Shown: positions 63,782 through 64,000 of the stretch, one piece after another
Layout of the letters: every line of letters begins with the position of its first letter
Position numbering within the stretch: position 1 is the stretch's first letter
Assembly: GCF_002846365.1 (NCBI RefSeq)
Contig: NZ_PJMW01000002.1
Span: forward strand, 4,526,001-4,590,000
Reading direction: 5' to 3'
Length of the DNA: 64,000 bases
DNA from: Nocardia fluminea
GTDB taxonomy: Bacteria; Actinomycetota; Actinomycetes; Mycobacteriales; Mycobacteriaceae
Notes under the pieces: model-generated
What the model was told of the DNA's origin: nothing
Database searches by the model: none
What the model saw: the letters and a program-made list of their open reading frames with translations, nothing else
Program-made: the position numbers and the translations under genes

Positions 63782-64000
63782 TGCCGCACCGGTCCTATCG
63801 CCGGGTCTCGCCGGAGGTCCGCAACGCCGCCGTCGCCCAGGTGGTGGCGCTGACCGACAAGCTGCGCAGCGAATCGGAGGCTTGCCGCATGGTGGCCGAA
63901 CAGATCGGCGTGCACGCCAATTCGGTGCGCAACTGGGTCCGCGCGACCCAGGACCCGAGCCTGGACCGCCTGGACGCCACCGCGCTACGCCGCAAAGTGG
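63778..64000 (+). CDS. HTH protein resembling IS3 OrfA, cut by the window end
   Basis: The 74 codons in view begin MMPHRSYRRVSPEVRNAAVAQV and continue with VAEQIGVHANSVRNWVR, an IS3-type transposase HTH pattern. The ATG overlaps the VirB4-like stop as ATGA, which an inserted element would hardly achieve, so it is probably a domesticated DNA-binding subunit of the operon. The rest is outside the window. Confidence 0.6.
   Translation, partial: MMPHRSYRRVSPEVRNAAVAQVVALTDKLRSESEACRMVAEQIGVHANSVRNWVRATQDPSLDRLDATALRRKV

Noticed and set aside
63778..64000. IS3 insertion sequence
   Set aside because: The start codon overlaps the VirB4-like stop as ATGA and no terminal repeat is seen, so insertion is unlikely on present evidence.
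1..64000. CRISPR arrays, tRNA or rRNA genes, prophage
   Set aside because: No regularly spaced repeats, cloverleaf-like sequences, rRNA segments or phage structural genes were noticed.

Overview
The window is high-GC, coding-dense DNA from a mycolate-type actinobacterium. Nocardia or a close relative is the best guess. The backbone order thrS - HIT - pgsA1 - patA - pimA - NUDIX - pdxS - tesB - pdxT - yebC - ruvCAB - yajC - secDF - lipoprotein - apt - relA is the one known from Mycobacterium tuberculosis. It includes the phosphatidylinositol-mannoside (PIM) genes typical of mycolic-acid bacteria. Many starts are GTG, 4-bp ATGA/GTGA overlaps are common, and several genes have a TANNNT -10 box 6-8 bases before the start codon, which suggests leaderless mRNAs.

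Layout. 1-3083: end of an acyl-activating enzyme coupled to a P450, then a metallo-beta-lactamase-fold hydrolase and a tyrosine phosphatase. 3258-9116: two tandem SulP transporter / beta-carbonic anhydrase fusions, a PGPGW membrane protein and a FhuF-like Fe-S protein. 9406-15859: thrS, HIT and the PIM operon. 15860-17386: an MFS exporter resembling chloramphenicol exporters, behind an unusual leader. 17557-28915: pdxS, later tesB, pdxT and yebC, separated by accessory genes (SDR/TetR pair, two-component system, membrane proteins, an IMPase-like protein, an MTB12-like lipoprotein, a degenerate kinase). 29558-33000: macro-domain gene, ruvCAB behind a LexA SOS box, and a GtrA-like protein. 33136-35955: DivIVA-repeat protein and a divergent TetR / Baeyer-Villiger monooxygenase pair. 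36099-41745: yajC-secD-secF, solute-binding lipoprotein, apt. 42589-48961: ABC-F ATPase, a SnoaL-like gene, a three-gene VWA / adenylosuccinate-synthetase-like / NrtR-like operon, and a secreted phosphodiesterase. 49267-51639: rel.

From 53539 (perhaps 51837) to the right edge the genes are almost all translationally coupled and look like a chromosomal type IV secretion-like machine. The order is a repeat-bearing membrane protein, two MinD/Ssd-like proteins with deviant P-loops, two small pilin-like two-TM proteins, two paralogous envelope proteins (one a lipoprotein), a TrbL/VirB6-like channel protein, a SCO6880-family protein interrupted by a -1 frameshift, a VirB4-like ATPase, and an HTH protein cut by the window end. 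A secreted cutinase-family hydrolase lies just upstream.

The strongest candidates for something undescribed are (i) this T4SS-like locus, (ii) the NrtR-like / PurA-like / VWA operon with a perfect palindrome over its promoter, and (iii) the MFS leader, which has a possible WhiB7-type promoter, a leaderless nine-codon ORF, a 10-bp hairpin and a 20-bp palindrome.
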